Origin: Photorhabdus cinerea
Lineage (GTDB): Bacteria > Pseudomonadota > Gammaproteobacteria > Enterobacterales > Enterobacteriaceae
DNA: 64,000 nucleotides
Direction of reading: 5' to 3'
NCBI RefSeq assembly: GCF_011189575.1
Contig: NZ_PUJW01000010.1
Coordinates: 1-64,000, forward strand
Notes under the pieces: generated by a model
Databases searched by the model: none
Told to the model about the DNA's origin: nothing
Seen by the model: the letters and a program-made list of their open reading frames with translations, nothing else
Program-made: the position numbers and the translations under genes
Shown here: positions 1 to 9,538 of the stretch, in pieces
Layout of the letters: each line of letters opens with the position of its first letter
How positions within the stretch are numbered: the stretch's first letter is position 1

Positions 1-1086
1 TTGAATATTATGAATACGAGATGGGGACATTTCGTTTTGAAAGCTCGGTATCACAAGCCGCTCCTCAATAATAAAATAGAACGAAAGACATGAGTGTCAT
101 GTCATCACAAATTTCAGAAATGAAAAATCGGAACCCGCTATTTCCGAACAGGCCATTAGCCGGGCATAAAATAAGAGAAACCGACAAGGTGCGTTCAAAC
201 AAATATTCAAATTGACCAAACGAGTCATTTCTTAACCAAGGCGATTTTCTAAACAGTTTGACATAAAATCAAGCTATTTTTTGCCATAAAGCACTTTTTG
301 TTTAATCTAAATCGGATATAAAAACCAAAGAACTCAATATAGGGTACACAATATATAAACCTAACTTAAACGATGCGGCATTTGTTAAACAAAAGAGTTG
401 CATTTATTTTCACAAAATGGCAGGGATAGAAAATTCTATTATGTCAGGACAGTTCAGTGATGATGTAAATATCATTACCTTTATCTTACAATGAGCTATT
501 TTATAACAACGAATAAGACGCATTATCTTCATACTGACAATCGATAATAAAATAAAGGTAAAAAAAGAATGATTATCAATTAGGTTAAGAAAATAAGAAT
601 AAATGCGCTTATACAAGTTAAAACAGGACATAAATAGTTTTATTATCAGGAGGTCAACCGCCCAAGAATAAGGCTAAATAAATCAATCAGAATATTATTA
701 CAATATCGACTAAGTTGATCCCCTATTTTATCGGTGACCTCCCGCTGTAATTATTTTCACAGCATCGTGAGGGATAAATCAGTACAGCAATCCACACAGG
801 TTCGAGCTGCTAGCAGCAGGAACCCGGCACCTGAGCAATCAGATTGTCACCTACCCTCGCCTGAGTCACCAAGTACGAGGGGGGGGTGGATGTCAAACTC
901 AACGTTATGTAGGTTGATCACAAACTCAAGGCTAACAAACCCGCTCTTCCACTGAATCTATTCAATTATCACCCAACAATTTACTAAATTTGTTAGCTTT
1001 CTTGCAGATTTAGTTGATTAATTTGCACAACCTGCCTTTCCTGCACATCATGTAAGTTATTGTGTTTATGATTAATAACAAAAATT
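1..1086. other. Intergenic region upstream of uhpA
   Basis: No convincing gene is seen. The first 700 bases are very AT-rich. A short inverted repeat (GACATGA, 3-nt loop, TCATGTC) lies near 87-103. Positions about 760-960 are clearly less AT-rich and contain a run of nine G around 882, but neither strand gives a protein I recognise. The promoter of the uhp operon must lie in the last part of this region; I could not assign -35/-10 boxes. Confidence 0.5.
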
Positions 1087-1719
1087 ATGATTAGAATTGC
1101 ACTTATTGACGACCACGTAGTTGTCCGTTCCGGCTTTGCCCAATTACTGGCTCTTGAAAATGATCTTGAAATTACCGGGCAATATAGCAGCGCCAACGAA
1201 GCCTGGCTGGATTTACTCAGGAATCCTATTGATGTTGCAGTGATGGATATCGCGATGCCGGATGAAAGTGGTTTGCACTTGCTGACCCGGTTACGGCAAA
1301 AACGGCCCGATTTCCGTACCATTATTCTCAGTATTTATGACACCACGGCATTTGTACAAAGTGCGCTGGATGCCGGTGCCTGCGGCTATCTCACCAAACG
1401 ATGTGGCCCGGAAGAGTTGGTGCAGGCAGTACGCTCCGTCCATAAAGGCGGTTGCTATCTGTGTGCTGATGCGCTGAAAGCACTGCGTCAGACACCACAA
1501 GATATTAAAGCGCTGCAAGTTCTGACCCTCAGAGAACGAGAAATATTTGATCTGCTTATCAATGGCATCAATGTTAAAACTATCGCAGAGCAACTCAGCC
1601 TCAGCCCCAAAACCGTTCATGTTCATCGGGCCAACATTCTTGGCAAATTACAGTGCGATAGCACTATCGATCTGGTTCATTACGCCCTGCAACACCAGAT
1701 TCTAACGGGGAACCCATGA
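1087..1719 (+). CDS. uhpA: UhpA-like response regulator
   Basis: NarL/FixJ-type response regulator of 210 aa that would activate hexose-phosphate uptake genes when phosphorylated by UhpB. The receiver domain (about 1-120) has the acidic pair in IDDH, the phospho-acceptor D54 in VMDIAMPD and K104 in YLTKR. A LuxR-type helix-turn-helix (about 145-200) carries LSPKTVHVHRAN, identical to E. coli UhpA over that stretch. Its stop overlaps the uhpB start (ATGA), so translation is coupled. E. coli UhpA activates uhpT; no uhpT is present here, so the afu genes downstream are the obvious candidate target (inference). Confidence 0.92.
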   Translation: MIRIALIDDHVVVRSGFAQLLALENDLEITGQYSSANEAWLDLLRNPIDVAVMDIAMPDESGLHLLTRLRQKRPDFRTIILSIYDTTAFVQSALDAGACGYLTKRCGPEELVQAVRSVHKGGCYLCADALKALRQTPQDIKALQVLTLREREIFDLLINGINVKTIAEQLSLSPKTVHVHRANILGKLQCDSTIDLVHYALQHQILTGNP

Positions 1720-3254
1720 GCGTTGGACTACGATTTAGCCTGTTATCACTGTTTTTGCTGATTTTCTATTCACTGAGCTGGCTTGCTCTGTGGACCATCA
1801 GTTTCTACCTGAATGATAACGGGCAACAAGCCACATTGCTTCTGCCACAAGGATTACGGCTGGCACTGTTTATTCTACTGGGCCGTCGCTACCTGCCAAC
1901 CTTATTAGTCACTGAGGTTATCATCTTACTATGGCTCGGCAGCGAACAGCTTATTACTGACAATATCATGCTGTTATCGCCATTTCTCAGCCTGATACCC
2001 ACTTTTATGGTCCAGCGGATCTGGTGGCGCTATACCTTGTATTGGCAACGGCTCTCTATTCTGTTGGCAGGCATCGCCACCAACAGTGTATTACAGGCAG
2101 CCTGTTTGGGATTGACTCTGACCGCCGGAACCAACCACTTATTTCTTACCTCACTAACGGGTGGTGTTTTGCTGTCACCTTTTGTTTATCTGATCTATGA
2201 ATATCTGCGTCAGCAACAGTTGAGAAATATGCTGGATTCTGACTATTCTGATCCACAGTTACGCACTTCCCTGCTGATGTGGTGCTGCCTGTTCTGCTTG
2301 CTAGGGCTGAGTGCCCAGATCTTTATATCACCAGAAATTGAGAGTCTTTTGGTAATACTGATATTTATCCCCAATGTATTTATGGCCTATCGTTATGGCT
2401 GGCAAGGTGGCGTACTGGCTGCTTTATTGGGCAGTCTGATGATCACATCAGCCCGGCAATTCAACGGGGCTTTTGACGATTTAGGTGAACTGGAAATGTT
2501 CCTGACCATTCAAGCGCTATTGGGAATCGGGCTTGGGATAGCTATCAGCCGTCAGCAGCAACTCGCCGAAAACCTGCAACGCTATCGTGAACGACTGGAG
2601 CAGGAGCTAACCGCCCGCCATATCCTGATGAAGAAGCTAGTTCATACAGAAGAGGATGTCTGTAAAAGTATTGCCCGCGAGTTACATGATGAAATTGGTC
2701 AGAATATTACTGCCATTCAGATTCAGGCAACGTTAGTAAAACGGACTGCCACTTCCCCAGCAACAGAAATGATCGCAGAGCAGATCAATCATCTGGCTCA
2801 ACAAATTCATCAATCCACCCGTCAATTACTGCGCCAATTGCGACCTCCGGTTCTGGAAGAGATGTCTTTAGAAAAAGCACTCCACCATCTGATCAATGAA
2901 TTCGCATTCAAACAGCAGGATATTGATTGCCAGTTGAATTACCTGCTCACCCAAAATCCAGCGAATGAAACGGTGGTTTTTACCCTTTATCGTCTGGTTC
3001 AGGAATTGCTGAACAATATCAGTAAACATGCTAACGCTAGCCGAATCAATATTACGTTGCGACAACGCAGAGATGTGATTGAACTCAGAATCAGTGATAA
3101 CGGAATCGGTATCACTGAAGATAAAAGGAAAAGCGGCTTTGGTCTTCAAGGCATTGAAGAACGTATCCGGGCGCTAGGCGGAGACTGGCAGTTAAGCAAT
3201 GATAACGGCACACGCATAATTGTTAACCTGCCCACAAATTCTGATGAAAATTAG
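1716..3254 (+). CDS. uhpB: UhpB-like sensor histidine kinase
   Basis: Membrane sensor kinase of 512 aa, close to E. coli UhpB in length. The N-terminal half (about 1-285) is a series of hydrophobic segments of the MASE1/UhpB type. It is followed by a HisKA_3 dimerisation region with the phospho-acceptor His near residue 324 in ARELHDEIGQN, and a HATPase domain with an N-box (NNISKHANAS), DNGIGI and GFGLQGIEERI. In the known system UhpB is controlled by UhpC and phosphorylates UhpA; the gene order here supports the same role. It starts inside the uhpA stop codon. Confidence 0.9.
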   Translation: MSVGLRFSLLSLFLLIFYSLSWLALWTISFYLNDNGQQATLLLPQGLRLALFILLGRRYLPTLLVTEVIILLWLGSEQLITDNIMLLSPFLSLIPTFMVQRIWWRYTLYWQRLSILLAGIATNSVLQAACLGLTLTAGTNHLFLTSLTGGVLLSPFVYLIYEYLRQQQLRNMLDSDYSDPQLRTSLLMWCCLFCLLGLSAQIFISPEIESLLVILIFIPNVFMAYRYGWQGGVLAALLGSLMITSARQFNGAFDDLGELEMFLTIQALLGIGLGIAISRQQQLAENLQRYRERLEQELTARHILMKKLVHTEEDVCKSIARELHDEIGQNITAIQIQATLVKRTATSPATEMIAEQINHLAQQIHQSTRQLLRQLRPPVLEEMSLEKALHHLINEFAFKQQDIDCQLNYLLTQNPANETVVFTLYRLVQELLNNISKHANASRINITLRQRRDVIELRISDNGIGITEDKRKSGFGLQGIEERIRALGGDWQLSNDNGTRIIVNLPTNSDEN

Positions 3255-3256
3255 AC

Positions 3257-3281
3257 GTAACTAAGAATTATTCTTAGTTAC
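3257..3281. repeat. Perfect 25-nt palindrome between uhpB and uhpC
   Basis: Two perfect 12-nt arms starting GTAACTAAGAAT and separated by one base lie 2 nt after the uhpB stop. There is no T tract, so it is either a weak transcript-end or processing hairpin or a dimeric operator. Function unknown. Confidence 0.7.
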
Positions 3282-3348
3282 CTAAAACCTTACCCCATCC
3301 ATTTTCATTAATTTTTCTTTACATTCTCTTTTCATGGAGGAATCGCCC

Positions 3349-4680
3349 ATGCCAGCCACCAGCCAGGAACAGATCTCACAACACTATCGCTACTGGCGTA
3401 GCCGTTTGCTGATTTCCATGATCATTGGCTATGCCGCATTTTATCTGACGCGAAAAAGCTTCAATTTTGTCATGCCAGTTATGCAGCTGGAATTAGGGCT
3501 AGATAAAGGAGATATCGGCTGGATAACCAGTCTGTTTTATCTGGCTTATGGCGGCTCAAAATTTGTTTCCGGTGTATTTCATGATCGCACCGGCTATCGC
3601 TGGTTTATGGGTGCTGGATTAATGATGACAGGCGCATTGAACATTATGTTCGCTTTTTGCTCATCATTTTCTGCCCTACTGATCATCTGGACACTGAACG
3701 GCTTCTTTCAGGGCTGGGGATGGCCCCCTTGTGCAAGGTTACTGACACACTGGTACTCCCGCAATGAACGAGGTTTTTGGTGGGGATGCTGGAATATCTC
3801 CATCAATATTGTCGGCATTACAATCCCGATGCTGTCAGCTTTTCTGGCAACAACTTACAGCTGGCAGGCTGCTTTGATGATGCCTGGAGTTATCGGTATT
3901 TTACTGGGTATCTGGCTCTGCTATCAGCTATGTGACAGACCACAGCAACAAGGTTTACCCAGTATAGGGCGCTGGCGACAGGATTTACTGGAACTTCGGC
4001 ACGAACAGCTATCGCCGCCCATGCCGATGATGCAGATACTGCGGGATACGATTCTAATTAACAAAACTATCTGGCTGTTGGGGTTCTCCTACATTCTGGT
4101 CTACCTCATCAGAATGGCGATTAATGACTGGGGGAATCTGTGGTTGTCAGAAACACATGGCGCTAATCTGCTCAGTGCCAATGCAACACTTTCACTGTTT
4201 GAACTCGGTGGTTTGGTAGGAGCGCTCTTCTCTGGTTGTGGATCGGATTTACTGTTCCGTGGTCAGCGCGCTCCAATGATTCTTCTATTCGCACTGGGGC
4301 TATTTATCTCTGTCACCGCATTGTGGCTAACCCCCATTCATCACTATGCACTATTAGCAGTCTGTTTTTTCAGCATCGGTTTTTTTGTTTTTGGCCCGCA
4401 AATGCTGATTGGGTTGGCAGCCACAGAATATTGCCATAAACAAGCCGCCGGCACGGTCACTGGTTATTTGGGATTGTACGCCTATTTGGGCGCTGCAATG
4501 GCAGGCTGGCCATTGAGCCAGGTGGTTGCACACTACGGTTGGTCAGGAATATTTGCTCTGCTCACCGTCGCATCTGCCATGATGGGTTTGCTATTAATGC
4601 CTCTGTTAATGGCAGACGTTAGTAAAAGGGAACATATGGCAGGGATAACATCGCCATTTTCCAATGATAAGAAGGTCTGA
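3349..4680 (+). CDS. uhpC: UhpC-like membrane hexose-phosphate sensor (MFS fold)
   Basis: Twelve-helix MFS protein of the organophosphate:phosphate antiporter type. E. coli UhpC senses external glucose-6-phosphate and stimulates UhpB. Matching blocks include FYLTRKSFN, FFQGWGWP, INDWGNLW and FVFGPQMLIG, all close to E. coli UhpC and less like UhpT. A longer frame opens at 3334, but the Shine-Dalgarno GGAGG sits at 3336-3340, so ATG 3349 (443 aa) is preferred; E. coli UhpC is 439 aa. It lies 94 nt after uhpB, with the palindrome between, and 17 nt before the binding-protein gene, so it is probably co-transcribed with both. Confidence 0.9.
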   Translation: MPATSQEQISQHYRYWRSRLLISMIIGYAAFYLTRKSFNFVMPVMQLELGLDKGDIGWITSLFYLAYGGSKFVSGVFHDRTGYRWFMGAGLMMTGALNIMFAFCSSFSALLIIWTLNGFFQGWGWPPCARLLTHWYSRNERGFWWGCWNISINIVGITIPMLSAFLATTYSWQAALMMPGVIGILLGIWLCYQLCDRPQQQGLPSIGRWRQDLLELRHEQLSPPMPMMQILRDTILINKTIWLLGFSYILVYLIRMAINDWGNLWLSETHGANLLSANATLSLFELGGLVGALFSGCGSDLLFRGQRAPMILLFALGLFISVTALWLTPIHHYALLAVCFFSIGFFVFGPQMLIGLAATEYCHKQAAGTVTGYLGLYAYLGAAMAGWPLSQVVAHYGWSGIFALLTVASAMMGLLLMPLLMADVSKREHMAGITSPFSNDKKV

Positions 4681-4697
4681 ATAAAAAGGACAAAATA

Positions 4698-5729
4698 ATG
4701 AAACTGAAACCTCTCTCTACACTCGTCGCAGCGGGTCTGGTCATTGCTGCATTTACCAGCAATGCTCAGGCCGCTGGCCGTTTGATCGTTTATTGCAGTG
4801 CAACTAACGCCTTATGCGAAGCTGAAACCAGAGCATTCGGTGAAAAATACAATGTAAAAACAACTTTTGTCCGCAATGGTTCAGGTAGCACCCTGGCAAA
4901 AATTGAGGCAGAAAAGCGTAATCCACAGGCTGACGTTTGGTATGGCGGTACGCTTGACCCACATTCTCAGGCGGGTGAGATGGATCTGCTAGCCGCCTAT
5001 AAATCCCCTAATCTGACACAAATCATGCCGCAGTTTCGCGATCCCGCCAAACGTAAAGGCAACTACACCTCCGCAGTTTACGTCGGTATTCTTGGCTATG
5101 GCGTCAATACCGAACGCCTGAAAGAGAAAAAGATCCCGATCCCAACCTGCTGGAAAGATCTGACCAAACCGATATATAAAGGTGAAATTCAAATTGCTGA
5201 CCCTCAAAGCTCAGGCACGGCTTACACCGCACTGGCAACTTTTGTCCAGTTATGGGGCAAAGATCAGGCATTTGATTACTTGAAAAAACTGAACACCAAC
5301 ATCTCTCAGTACACTAAATCCGGTGTCGCCCCGGCGCGGAACGCAGCCCGGGGTGAATCCACCATTGGCATCGGTTTCCTGCATGATTACTCATTGGAAG
5401 TCGAAAATGGCGCACCACTGAAACTTATCGCACCATGTGAAAGTACAGGTTATGAAATCGGTGGTGTCAGCATCATCAAAAATGCCCGCAATATGGACAA
5501 CGCTAAGCTGTTCGTTGACTGGGTACTATCCAAAGAAGCACAGGAACTTAGCTGGAAGAAAGGTAAAGCCTATCAAATCCTGACCAATACCACAGCGAAA
5601 GCTTCTCCTTTGGCACTTAAATTGTCCGATCTAAAATTGATCAATTACGACATGGACAAATTCGGCGCCAGTGATGTGCGTAAAGAGCTAATCACCAAAT
5701 GGGTGACAGAAGTGAAAATGGCTAAATAA
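4698..5729 (+). CDS. afuA: AfuA-like periplasmic substrate-binding protein
   Basis: ABC-transporter binding protein of 343 aa with a signal peptide (about 1-25, ending NAQA-A) and the fold family shared with ferric-iron binders (RLIVYCSATNALCEAETRAF, GGTLDPHSQAGE). Afu/Fbp proteins were first named for ferric iron. AfuA of Actinobacillus and Citrobacter was later reported to bind glucose-6-P and fructose-6-P, and the uhpABC genes 17 nt upstream favour that substrate here. An AAAAAGGA ribosome site precedes ATG 4698. Substrate is an inference from context; iron cannot be excluded from sequence alone. Confidence 0.85.
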   Translation: MKLKPLSTLVAAGLVIAAFTSNAQAAGRLIVYCSATNALCEAETRAFGEKYNVKTTFVRNGSGSTLAKIEAEKRNPQADVWYGGTLDPHSQAGEMDLLAAYKSPNLTQIMPQFRDPAKRKGNYTSAVYVGILGYGVNTERLKEKKIPIPTCWKDLTKPIYKGEIQIADPQSSGTAYTALATFVQLWGKDQAFDYLKKLNTNISQYTKSGVAPARNAARGESTIGIGFLHDYSLEVENGAPLKLIAPCESTGYEIGGVSIIKNARNMDNAKLFVDWVLSKEAQELSWKKGKAYQILTNTTAKASPLALKLSDLKLINYDMDKFGASDVRKELITKWVTEVKMAK

Positions 5730-5737
5730 GGTCAATC

Positions 5738-5759
5738 AAGGGCGGATCACTCCGCCCTT
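5738..5759 (+). other. Intercistronic hairpin after afuA
   Basis: A 9-bp stem AAGGGCGGA/TCCGCCCTT with loop TCAC lies just after the afuA stop, without a T tract. Hairpins at this place commonly protect the binding-protein mRNA or partly terminate, giving more binding protein than permease. Confidence 0.6.
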
Positions 5760-5864
5760 AGAAACTATCCATCAGGCTTATTCGATTTTTCCACATTAAT
5801 AACGCCTGCAGGGATAAATTCTTACTGCTGCTATCTCACGATAATAATAAAAAAGAGGGAAATT

Positions 5865-7943
5865 ATGTTTCACACTTTTATTTTGCCTATCAGACAGAAG
5901 CGGGATGCTGTGTTCTGGTGGATTGCCTTGGCGTGGTTGTCTTTCGCCCTTTTACCATCATGGAGCCTGGACTACGGCCTCTTCGATTCTACTCAAGATG
6001 AAATTCTCTCCTCCTATGGCTGGAACGGATTAAACTTTAGCTTACTGTGGTTCCTGTTACCATCAGTACTACTACTGCGTCCACTGACACCAGCAAACTG
6101 TAATCAGCGTAACCGCCACTATTTTGATGCGGGTTATGCCTTATTATGTGCTTTGTTGGTCATTATCAGTGCGGCCCTTATCGGACGTGGACTAGGCTAC
6201 TCTACAATTATCCTGTTTATCTCACTGGGCGCGATTATCACTCTGGCCCTGACTCGCCTTGAATGGCTAGGGGGGGACAGTTTTGTCATTGGCTCACTGG
6301 TCACCGTTGTTGCCCTGATCGGCGTATTTATCCTTTATCCCAGTATCGCCATTTTTATTCCGATGTTTACCGATGATGCCGGTCAGTTTGCTCCGTTCGC
6401 TTTTATATCGATATTGGGGCAGCCACATATTATTCAGGTTATCACTAACTCTATTTTGCTCTCTGTGTCCGTTGCTATAGGCTGTACTTTCTTCGGTCTG
6501 GTGCTGGCAATTTACACCTCCAGAATTGCCCGCCGCTCCGCCATTATTGGCCGGGTATTCTCTATTTTGCCCATCGTAACACCGCCATTTGTTGTCGGTT
6601 TAGGCGTCACATTGATGATGGGCCGCTCCGGTTACATTACTGAGTTTATGGCAACCTGGTTCGGCCTGACCAACACCAATTGGCTGTATGGTTTTACCGG
6701 TATCTGGTTGGCCCAGGTACTGGCTTTTACGCCAATGGCATTTATGATCCTTGATGGTGCCATCAAAACCATCCATCCCTCGCAGGAAGAAGCCTCCTAT
6801 ACTCTGCGCGCCAATCGTTATCAGACTTTCTTTAATGTATTCATACCACTGCTGAAACCCGCACTGGCGAACGCTTTCCTAATTGTGATTGTTCAATCAC
6901 TGGCAGATTTCAGTAACCCACTGGTACTGGGTGGTAGTTTTGATGTACTGGCGACTCAAATTTATTTCTATATCACCGGCTCTCAACTTGACTATCAAGC
7001 TGCCAGTACTCTCGGTGCTTCGCTTCTGGTTTTCTCTCTGCTGATATTCTGCGTCCAGTATATGTGGATTGGTAAACGCTCCTATGTCACGGTTTCTGGC
7101 AAATCCTATCGTGGTGATGTACAACCGTTGCCAAATTCGCTGGTTTGGGGTGTCTGTACCATCCTGTTTATCTGGGTTGTATCCAACATTCTGTTATACG
7201 GCAGCATCTTCTACGGCAGTTTCACCGTCAACTGGGGAGTGGATTACACCCTGACTTTGGACAACTTTATCAAGCTGTTCGGTCAAGGGATGCATGACGG
7301 CGCATGGCCTTCATTGCTGGATACCCTACTCTACGCCGGTATCGCCGCCCCCATCACTGCGATCCTCGGTCTGCTGATCGCTTATATTGTCGTGAGGCAG
7401 GAATTTCGTGGTAAGAAAACTATCGAATTCACCACTATGCTGTGCTTTGCCGTACCGGGTACAGTTGCAGGGGTTTCCTACATTCTGGCCTTCAATGATT
7501 CACCTTTTTATCTCACCGGAACCGCAGCTATTGTCATCATCTCCATGACTATGCGAAACGTACCGGTAGGTATCCGCGCAGGTATTGCCGGTCTTGGACA
7601 GATTGACAAATCATTGGATGAAGCCTCGCTGAGCCTGCGAGCCGGCTCGATGAGAACTATTTTCCACATTTTGTTGCCGTTACTGCGCCCAGCAATTCTG
7701 TCTGCACTGATTTACAGCTTTGTCCGTGCCATTACCACCGTCAGCGCTATTGTATTCTTAGTCACACCTGATACCCGTGTAGCAACCGCTTATATTCTGA
7801 ACCGGGTGGAAGATGGTGAATATGGGGTTGCTATCGCTTATGGCTCTATCCTGATTGTGGTCATGCTGGCCATTATTTTCCTATTTGACTATTTGATTGG
7901 TGAAGCTCGGGTTTCCCGTTCTAAAGCCAAAAATGCACAGTAA
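5865..7943 (+). CDS. afuB: AfuB-like fused inner-membrane permease
   Basis: Permease of 692 aa made of two fused BinPDT_permease units, as in FbpB/AfuB. About twelve hydrophobic segments are visible. Each half carries an EAA loop that would contact the ATPase: EEASYTLRANRYQ followed by PLLKPA in the first half, and DEASLSLRAGSMR followed by PLLRPA in the second. The 135-nt gap from afuA contains the hairpin; afuC follows 15 nt later. It would move the substrate delivered by AfuA across the inner membrane. Confidence 0.87.
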   Translation: MFHTFILPIRQKRDAVFWWIALAWLSFALLPSWSLDYGLFDSTQDEILSSYGWNGLNFSLLWFLLPSVLLLRPLTPANCNQRNRHYFDAGYALLCALLVIISAALIGRGLGYSTIILFISLGAIITLALTRLEWLGGDSFVIGSLVTVVALIGVFILYPSIAIFIPMFTDDAGQFAPFAFISILGQPHIIQVITNSILLSVSVAIGCTFFGLVLAIYTSRIARRSAIIGRVFSILPIVTPPFVVGLGVTLMMGRSGYITEFMATWFGLTNTNWLYGFTGIWLAQVLAFTPMAFMILDGAIKTIHPSQEEASYTLRANRYQTFFNVFIPLLKPALANAFLIVIVQSLADFSNPLVLGGSFDVLATQIYFYITGSQLDYQAASTLGASLLVFSLLIFCVQYMWIGKRSYVTVSGKSYRGDVQPLPNSLVWGVCTILFIWVVSNILLYGSIFYGSFTVNWGVDYTLTLDNFIKLFGQGMHDGAWPSLLDTLLYAGIAAPITAILGLLIAYIVVRQEFRGKKTIEFTTMLCFAVPGTVAGVSYILAFNDSPFYLTGTAAIVIISMTMRNVPVGIRAGIAGLGQIDKSLDEASLSLRAGSMRTIFHILLPLLRPAILSALIYSFVRAITTVSAIVFLVTPDTRVATAYILNRVEDGEYGVAIAYGSILIVVMLAIIFLFDYLIGEARVSRSKAKNAQ

Positions 7944-7958
7944 TCACGGAGTAAGGAC

Positions 7959-9014
7959 ATGACACACCAAAATTTTGTCGAACTGAAAAATGTAACTAAA
8001 CGGTTCGGTAGCAACACCGTGATCGATAATCTGGATCTATCTATCCCACAAGGACATATGGTCACACTGTTGGGGCCATCTGGTTGCGGTAAAACCACCG
8101 TATTACGTTTAGTTGCCGGGCTGGAAAAACCCAGCGAAGGCAAGATTTTCATTGATGGTGAAGATGTTACAGATCGCTCTATTCAGCAACGAGATATCTG
8201 TATGGTATTCCAGTCCTACGCCCTGTTTCCGCATATGTCGCTGGGAGAAAATATTGGCTACGGTTTAAAAATGCTGGGGAGACCTAAAGCGGAGATACGC
8301 GAGCGAGTTAAGGAAGCTCTGGAACTGGTCGATCTGGGTGGTTTTGAAGATCGTTATGTCGATCAAATCTCCGGCGGACAACAACAACGTATTGCCCTCG
8401 CTCGCGCCTTAATCCTTAAGCCCAAAGTACTGCTTTTCGATGAACCACTGAGTAACCTTGATGCTAACTTACGCCGCAATATGCGCGAGAAAATCCGCGA
8501 ATTGCAGCAACAATTTAACATCACCTCGCTATATGTTACTCATGATCAAAGTGAAGCATTTGCGGTCTCCGATACCGTGTTGGTGATGAATAAAGGCAAA
8601 ATCATGCAAATTGGCGCACCACAAACGCTATATCGCCAGCCAGCATCTGAGTTTATGGCGAGTTTCATGGGAGATGCCAATATCTTTCCTGCTACTTTGG
8701 GCGCTGATTATGTAGAAATTTTCCATTATCGCCTGCCACGACCAGAAAACTTCACCAGTAACCAGCAAGCCGTAACTGTAGGCGTCAGGCCAGAAGCTGT
8801 GACTCTAAGTCATCACGGACATGCAAGCCAGCTCTGCACCATCAGCCATGTGGCTTACATGGGGCCACAATATGAAGTGACTGTAGACTGGCAAGATCAA
8901 ACTTTGCTACTACAAATCAATGCCACCCAATTGCAACCTAATGTTGGTGATAATTATTATCTGGAAATTCATCCATTTGGGATGTTTATTTTGGCAGAGA
9001 AAAGTAACCGTTAA
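7959..9014 (+). CDS. afuC: AfuC-like ABC transporter ATPase
   Basis: ATP-binding subunit of 351 aa. Walker A GPSGCGKTT lies at 39-47, the signature ISGGQQQR near 138, Walker B VLLFDEPLSNLD near 158-169 and the switch His in YVTHDQSEAF near 195. A C-terminal TOBE-like regulatory region spans about 240-351. It closes the operon uhpABC-afuABC; a GC-rich hairpin follows at 9049-9068. Confidence 0.88.
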   Translation: MTHQNFVELKNVTKRFGSNTVIDNLDLSIPQGHMVTLLGPSGCGKTTVLRLVAGLEKPSEGKIFIDGEDVTDRSIQQRDICMVFQSYALFPHMSLGENIGYGLKMLGRPKAEIRERVKEALELVDLGGFEDRYVDQISGGQQQRIALARALILKPKVLLFDEPLSNLDANLRRNMREKIRELQQQFNITSLYVTHDQSEAFAVSDTVLVMNKGKIMQIGAPQTLYRQPASEFMASFMGDANIFPATLGADYVEIFHYRLPRPENFTSNQQAVTVGVRPEAVTLSHHGHASQLCTISHVAYMGPQYEVTVDWQDQTLLLQINATQLQPNVGDNYYLEIHPFGMFILAEKSNR

Positions 9015-9048
9015 TTTAATTGCAAAAAATCCTGACTTTTAGATCAGG

Positions 9049-9068
9049 AGGCCGCCATACGGCGGCCT
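9049..9068 (+). terminator. Hairpin after afuC
   Basis: Stem AGGCCGCC/GGCGGCCT with loop ATAC lies 34 nt after the afuC stop. It lacks a U tract, so it is a terminator-like hairpin rather than a canonical intrinsic terminator. Confidence 0.5.
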
Positions 9069-9084
9069 GGGATGGGGAGCCTAG

Positions 9085-9213
9085 TTATGCATGCGCTGGC
9101 AGACGATTGGAACAGTGAAAGAATGTGTGGTTGTTCTGATCGCTCACACGACACGGTTTGAAGATGGTACGAAGGTTATTCGTATTATCAAATGTACGAA
9201 AAGCAGAACGTAA
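9085..9213 (+). pseudogene. brnT toxin remnant (C-terminal part)
   Basis: The frame opens after a stop at 9082 and encodes MRWQTIGTVKECVVVLIAHT and a VIRII stretch, which matches the last third of BrnT-family RNase toxins (usual ending about RIISARKAT). The N-terminal two thirds are missing and the final motif is shortened. It lies 14 nt before a brnA remnant in the usual brnT-brnA order. Confidence 0.6.
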
Positions 9214-9227
9214 TGAGAGGAAACGTT

Positions 9228-9519
9228 ATGAACATGGTTAGATACAACCGAAGCGAACTGCCGCCTCTGACTGAAAAATAGGAATCTGAACTTAAAGCAC
9301 TGTCCAGCAAACTTGATAATGATATTGATTATAGTGACATCGCACGGCTGAATGAAGATTTCTGGAAGAAAGCTGCACGGGGGACGGTTCTATCGTCCGG
9401 TAAAAACACAGGCATCAGTCAGGATTGATGTTGATGTATTAGCTTGGCTTAAAGAACCAGTGTTCATAATTTTCTTTGCTAGTATTAATCGTATTATTAA
9501 CCTTGGCAGACCTGATTAA
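9228..9519 (+). pseudogene. brnA antitoxin remnant with nonsense codon and frameshift
   Basis: Starts MNMVRYNRSELPPLTEK, then an in-frame TAG at 9279-9281, then continues to IDYSDIARLNEDFWKKAARG. After a frame change near 9380 it reads FYRPVKTQASVRIDVDVLAW, the diagnostic BrnA block, and ends at a TAA at 9517-9519 after a degraded INRIIN stretch. BrnA is the DNA-binding antitoxin that represses brnTA. With three lesions the module is dead. Confidence 0.7.
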
Positions 9520-9538
9520 ATAAAATGGAGTGAAGCTC

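Noticed and set aside
734..955. 73-aa plus-strand reading frame in the first intergenic region
   Set aside because: No ribosome site, odd composition and no recognisable domain. The block is less AT-rich than its surroundings, but I found no riboswitch or RNA family match.
4698..9014. afuABC as a ferric-iron transporter (fbpABC)
   Set aside because: The binding-protein family fits iron too, but direct linkage to uhpABC favours hexose phosphates. Kept as an alternative, not the main call.
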